Shown here in pieces: positions 55,436 through 64,000 of a stretch of DNA of 64,000 nt (the stretch's first letter is position 1; every line of letters begins with the position of its first letter). The notes beneath the pieces are model-generated. The model had not been told where the DNA came from, searched no databases, and saw nothing but the letters and a program-made list of their open reading frames with translations. This DNA is from Rotaria socialis. Lineage: Eukaryota > Rotifera > Eurotatoria > Philodinida > Philodinidae. The translations under genes were made by a program, and so were the position numbers. The stretch spans positions 124,001 to 188,000 of the forward strand of contig CAJNYU010002045.1 in NCBI GenBank assembly GCA_905331475.1, written 5' to 3'.

Positions 55436-57337
55436 TCGAAAAAATACAACAAACTAAATATGCTGTAGCATCGAATATTTATTGTCTGCGGACTAGTGTT
55501 TCTCTAATAAACAAAATAATTGAATTTTTGTTTTTGTTTTTGTTGTTGTAACTGATTTAGTAAGATCTAAAATAAAATGGCAAGTGCAGACAGAAATAAG
55601 AAACTACTTATATGTTAGATTACAAGCTATGATGATGTTAATAACAAGAGCAAAATGACAAAAAGAAATCAAACGAATAATACATGCAATAAAGAAATGA
55701 GACAATATAAATAAATTAAAAGTAATTTTCAAAAATAAAAAGACAAATAAAAATCTCCAATGTAATAGAATAATATATTACATGTAAAAAATTAATTAAA
55801 ATCGTCAACAATGTCCTTCTTTTTTTTTCATAAAATACATATTTATCACGCATAGACTATATTTCTTTTCAGTATACAATTGATCATCTTTCGATAGTAT
55901 TAACCGTGTTAATGTATACACGTATGTAACAACGACAATTAAATCTATGTATTCAATTTTACTTGCATTTGTTTTTCATATATAGTTTATCCAATTATTT
56001 TCGATACAGAAAATTTTCTTTGTAAGTCTTTAGACATTTAGTGGCGAATCCTTTGAGACAACTTTTTTCTAGTCATATTTATTTCAAGATTTCACAGTCG
56101 TTCATTCAAACAAATATTGTTTAGACGAATTCAGTAGTTATTTGCTTCATCAATTATTTTCTCAGAAAGATTTTCCAAGGTTTTATTGAGACATGCCCTT
56201 TCTAAACCTTCGTACTATTTCATTATATCGTTAAAAAAAAGTTTAATCAACTAGATAAATATATACATACATAACAGCAATAGAAATACGGTCAATTAAC
56301 ATTTTATTTCCATCGGGAGCCACGAAAGTATGAAGATATGGGAAGTAATTTACCATAGCACTACTGAAAACTAGACATAATTTCTAAGTAAAACTAGGTA
56401 ATATTTTCGACACGGCTTGTAAAGCGATAAACGATGAATTTAATGGAGAAAAAGAGCAACAATATACGATGGAACGCATAAAAGTTATTCAACAACAACA
56501 ATTGCGGAAATATTAATTTATTCTAGCGCCTACATTGTAGATTGTTTTTGGAAAAATAGATTTTAGTTCTTTTTAGCAATGTGGCCATTATTTTAAAAAC
56601 AAAACATGATCGAACTTTTTTCGACTATACATTTAGAAAGTATTTTCAGTGTAGATTTTGAATAAATATTTCTTTCTGTTTACAAAACATGTTGTAACAG
56701 GTAGAAAATTGAAACAATATTCTTTTTAAAGAACATTTTTATCGTCTTTTTGATCAAGTGTACTTTATCTTTTGAACACTTTTATCATTGCGAGAACAGT
56801 AAATTTATTGTAAGCTGATATATATTTTATTAGCAAAAGTCAACCTTATGAAATTATCATTCATAGTTGCAAAGTATTCTTGCAACAAATATTAATAAAC
56901 GAATTCTAATCAAAATAAATCAATTTTATTTTTATTGAATATTAATTGCAAAATTTATTATCACGTTAGAGAATAACTTCAATAATATTATTGGTATTAA
57001 AAATAGTAGTACAGGAAAAACAAAAATTCACTTCATTTTTTTTGAAAATTTAAATCTATATAAAAATATGAGAGAAAAATGAAAGCAATTGAAAAAAGAT
57101 AGGATCCGTACGTATAAGAATAACACAGATTATGCTTTTTGCTGAATTTCATCACTTTACTAGGAGCAAGAAAATCATCAGAATACAAATATACAATACT
57201 ATCATTCTGAATTGAAACTAAATAAAATATACGAAAGTCTTTCAATAGTTTTGCACTAGTGTTAAAAGCAGACAGATATTACAGTAGACAGATGAGTAAA
57301 AATTCAATACAAACAATAAGAAATAAAAACATGAGAA
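55436..57337. other. Intergenic region between convergent genes
   Basis: About 1.9 kb of AT-rich sequence with AATAAA at 55506. I see no exon or repeat of note. Confidence 0.5.
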
Positions 57338-59287
<1,950 letters not shown>

Positions 59288-59723
59288 CACTCAAAAACAA
59301 TTTCACTTATCAATTAACTTTTTACTGATTTTCTTAATAGATAATTTTGATTGTTTCCTGAATGGTGAGTAAAATAACCCAATGAAATTTTTTTCTTATA
59401 AATCATTTATGCATTATGATTTGTTTAGAATTAAATCCTCCTCTGTCACACATTGATTAATTCATAAGTATGGCTACTGTCAGCTGCTGTACGATTGCTT
59501 AGTTCGCCGATACGGACGGGCGCATTATATGTTGATTGATGAATGAATGACTCTTTTGTTTTCTTATCTGGCATTCTAGATAAAGTAGATTCTTTTTTTA
59601 TACAAAATATATCAAAATAGAACAAAACAAGTATGATCTAAAAGTAAACATTGTAATTATTTTTTCTTGTCTTCGCTCAGATTAATTTAATTCGTATTAT
59701 TTTATTTTTCTATTGAATAGAAA
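59288..59723. other. Divergent promoter region of the CSK-like gene and Groucho
   Basis: About 435 bp between the two start codons. The sequence just before the Groucho ATG (TTTTCTATTGAATAG) looks like a splice acceptor, so the Groucho gene probably has a non-coding first exon here. Confidence 0.5.
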
Positions 59724-62674
<2,951 letters not shown>

Positions 62675-64000
62675 ATTCGTATCTGTTTGTATGTATGTAT
62701 GTGTGTGGGTATGTGTCTAAGAATCTTTTTCTCCTTTTCTAAATGTTGTTTGTCAATAGTGACTATTCTGTTTTTCTCGAAAAATCTTTTTTCTCCTCTC
62801 ATTCTCCATCTTTTGTATATATATATATGAGACTAGATTGGTAGTAGAATCGATCTGCATTATGTTTATTTCTATTTTACAAATAGACACGCACATACTT
62901 TCTTTGTTTTTCTCAATTGTACTTGTTGTGTTTGCTCTCATTTTTGTGTGTTCAAATGTCTACTACTACAAACATTCGTCGTCTTGTTATTTACATATGT
63001 GTTTGTCAATGAATTTAAATTGGAGGATGATCATCAAAAAAGCAAAGGCCATTTAATTAAATTTTTCTTTTGTGGAATGATAGATCTTTGAAAAAGATTA
63101 ATCAAGAAAATTTTTATTAGCGTAATACTTAATCAATGAAGCTTAAAAAAAGAAGAAATCAACTGTCAATATAAAACCTTTTTTTTTTTGATTGTATTAT
63201 TCGTCTGCCTTTTATTCAACAAGAAAGGTCATAGTTGATTTGGCCAAATGTAACAACAATAAATATATACATTCTTTTAAATATTGTAAGCAAGTTCATG
63301 ATATCGTATATTTTTTGGCATGTATTTTTATTGGCTATAAGGATGACTGACTTCATCAAACTTTATGTCCTTCATGTTTATATCATGTGAAGTACGTTCT
63401 TGATTTTGAAAAGAGAACATTTCAGTGAGCAAATGATGTTCTTATTTGCTAACTAATCATCATTTGAGAGAGTGTGATTCAAATGATTTTATTTTTTTGA
63501 ATCGTAGTCGGTCTTGTTTTAAAAAATATATAATTGTCTCGATCGATAATAACGTATTTTATACGTATAATTTAGCCTTTAGAATGTTAGTGTTAATAGA
63601 TCTACAGGTCTAACGTTCCTTTTTTTTTCTCATTTTGTATTCGTTTTGCTTATTAGATAATTGATCAGTTAGCAAAGACATAAAGATTGCTCGTTCGTCA
63701 AGCACCTAATATAGGTTACGTTTCTTCATATTCATGGAAGACACCAAGAAAAAAAAAAGATTACGTACAAACGACGACGGCATCAACATAAAGCAAGGTT
63801 ATTGATCTCCGCTTTTTTTCATGCACTAGTAATCGTCTCATATGCAGGTTCAATGACCGTAAAAATGGAGAATAGGAGATGCGAGGACAAAAAAAACGAC
63901 AAGAAAAAAGAAAAATGTGCAAGCTAGCAATGTAATGATAACAGGAATATTGCTGGCCTTGATTACGTGTATGCATAAACGTACACAGTGAGTTAGTAAG
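62675..64000. other. Groucho 3' region and intergenic sequence to the window edge
   Basis: About 1.3 kb with short GT-rich and TA-rich tracts just after the stop and AATAAA near 63259. No further gene is supported. Confidence 0.5.

Overview
This is a metazoan nuclear genome segment. It is AT-rich, compact and intron-dense: most introns are 50-70 bp with GTAAG-type donors and TTTYAG acceptors, and a few are 0.6-2 kb. Animal-specific regulators (Groucho/TLE, LDB1/Chip, a CSK-type kinase, an NMDA-type glutamate receptor) occur with DNA polymerase lambda, which nematodes and flies lack. The style of the rhodopsin-like receptor and the tiny introns suggest a spiralian such as a bdelloid rotifer; this is inference, because no marker gene is present.

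Layout, left to right. 1-3115 (-): a Mediator MED24-like gene running off the left edge. 3257-5835 (-): POLL, resolved into 12 exons. 6687-7579 (+): a two-exon short-chain dehydrogenase. 9380-10780 (-): a two-pass membrane protein whose tail carries four possible LC8 docking motifs. 11774-20224 (+): a 23-exon GluN2-like NMDA receptor with an arginine at the pore N-site and an intron hosting an 0.8 kb inverted-repeat element. 20540-21765: a large imperfect hairpin. 22182-24086 (-): a rhodopsin-like GPCR with a probable frameshift in TM7. 24241-24528: a solo LTR with a 5-bp target duplication. 28129-33960 (+): an EF-hand/WD40 protein of the WDR49/WDR64 type. 34635-40094 (-): tandem alpha-L-fucosidase genes plus a third isolated first exon. 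41084-44983 (+): LDB1/Chip. 45585-48334 (+): the UAP56/DDX39B helicase, interrupted by an N that joins an intron-free and an intron-bearing version of the same segment. 52991-54237 and 54719-55435 (+): a 7TM and a 4TM protein. 57338-59287 (-): a CSK-like kinase without SH3. 59724-62674 (+): Groucho/TLE.

The genes form no operon or single pathway. LDB1 and Groucho are both transcriptional cofactors and MED24 belongs to Mediator, but their proximity probably has no functional meaning. Divergent pairs (POLL/SDR, membrane protein/NMDA receptor, fucosidase/LDB1, CSK/Groucho) have 0.4-1 kb between start codons and may share promoter regions.

The strongest unusual signals are the receptor's pore and ligand-site substitutions, the two single-N joins (one looks like an assembly branch point, the other pairs intron-less and intron-containing versions of one exon block), the fucosidase conversion-like tract, the solo LTR, the hairpin, and the LC8-motif array. 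I did not find a clearly new multi-gene system.
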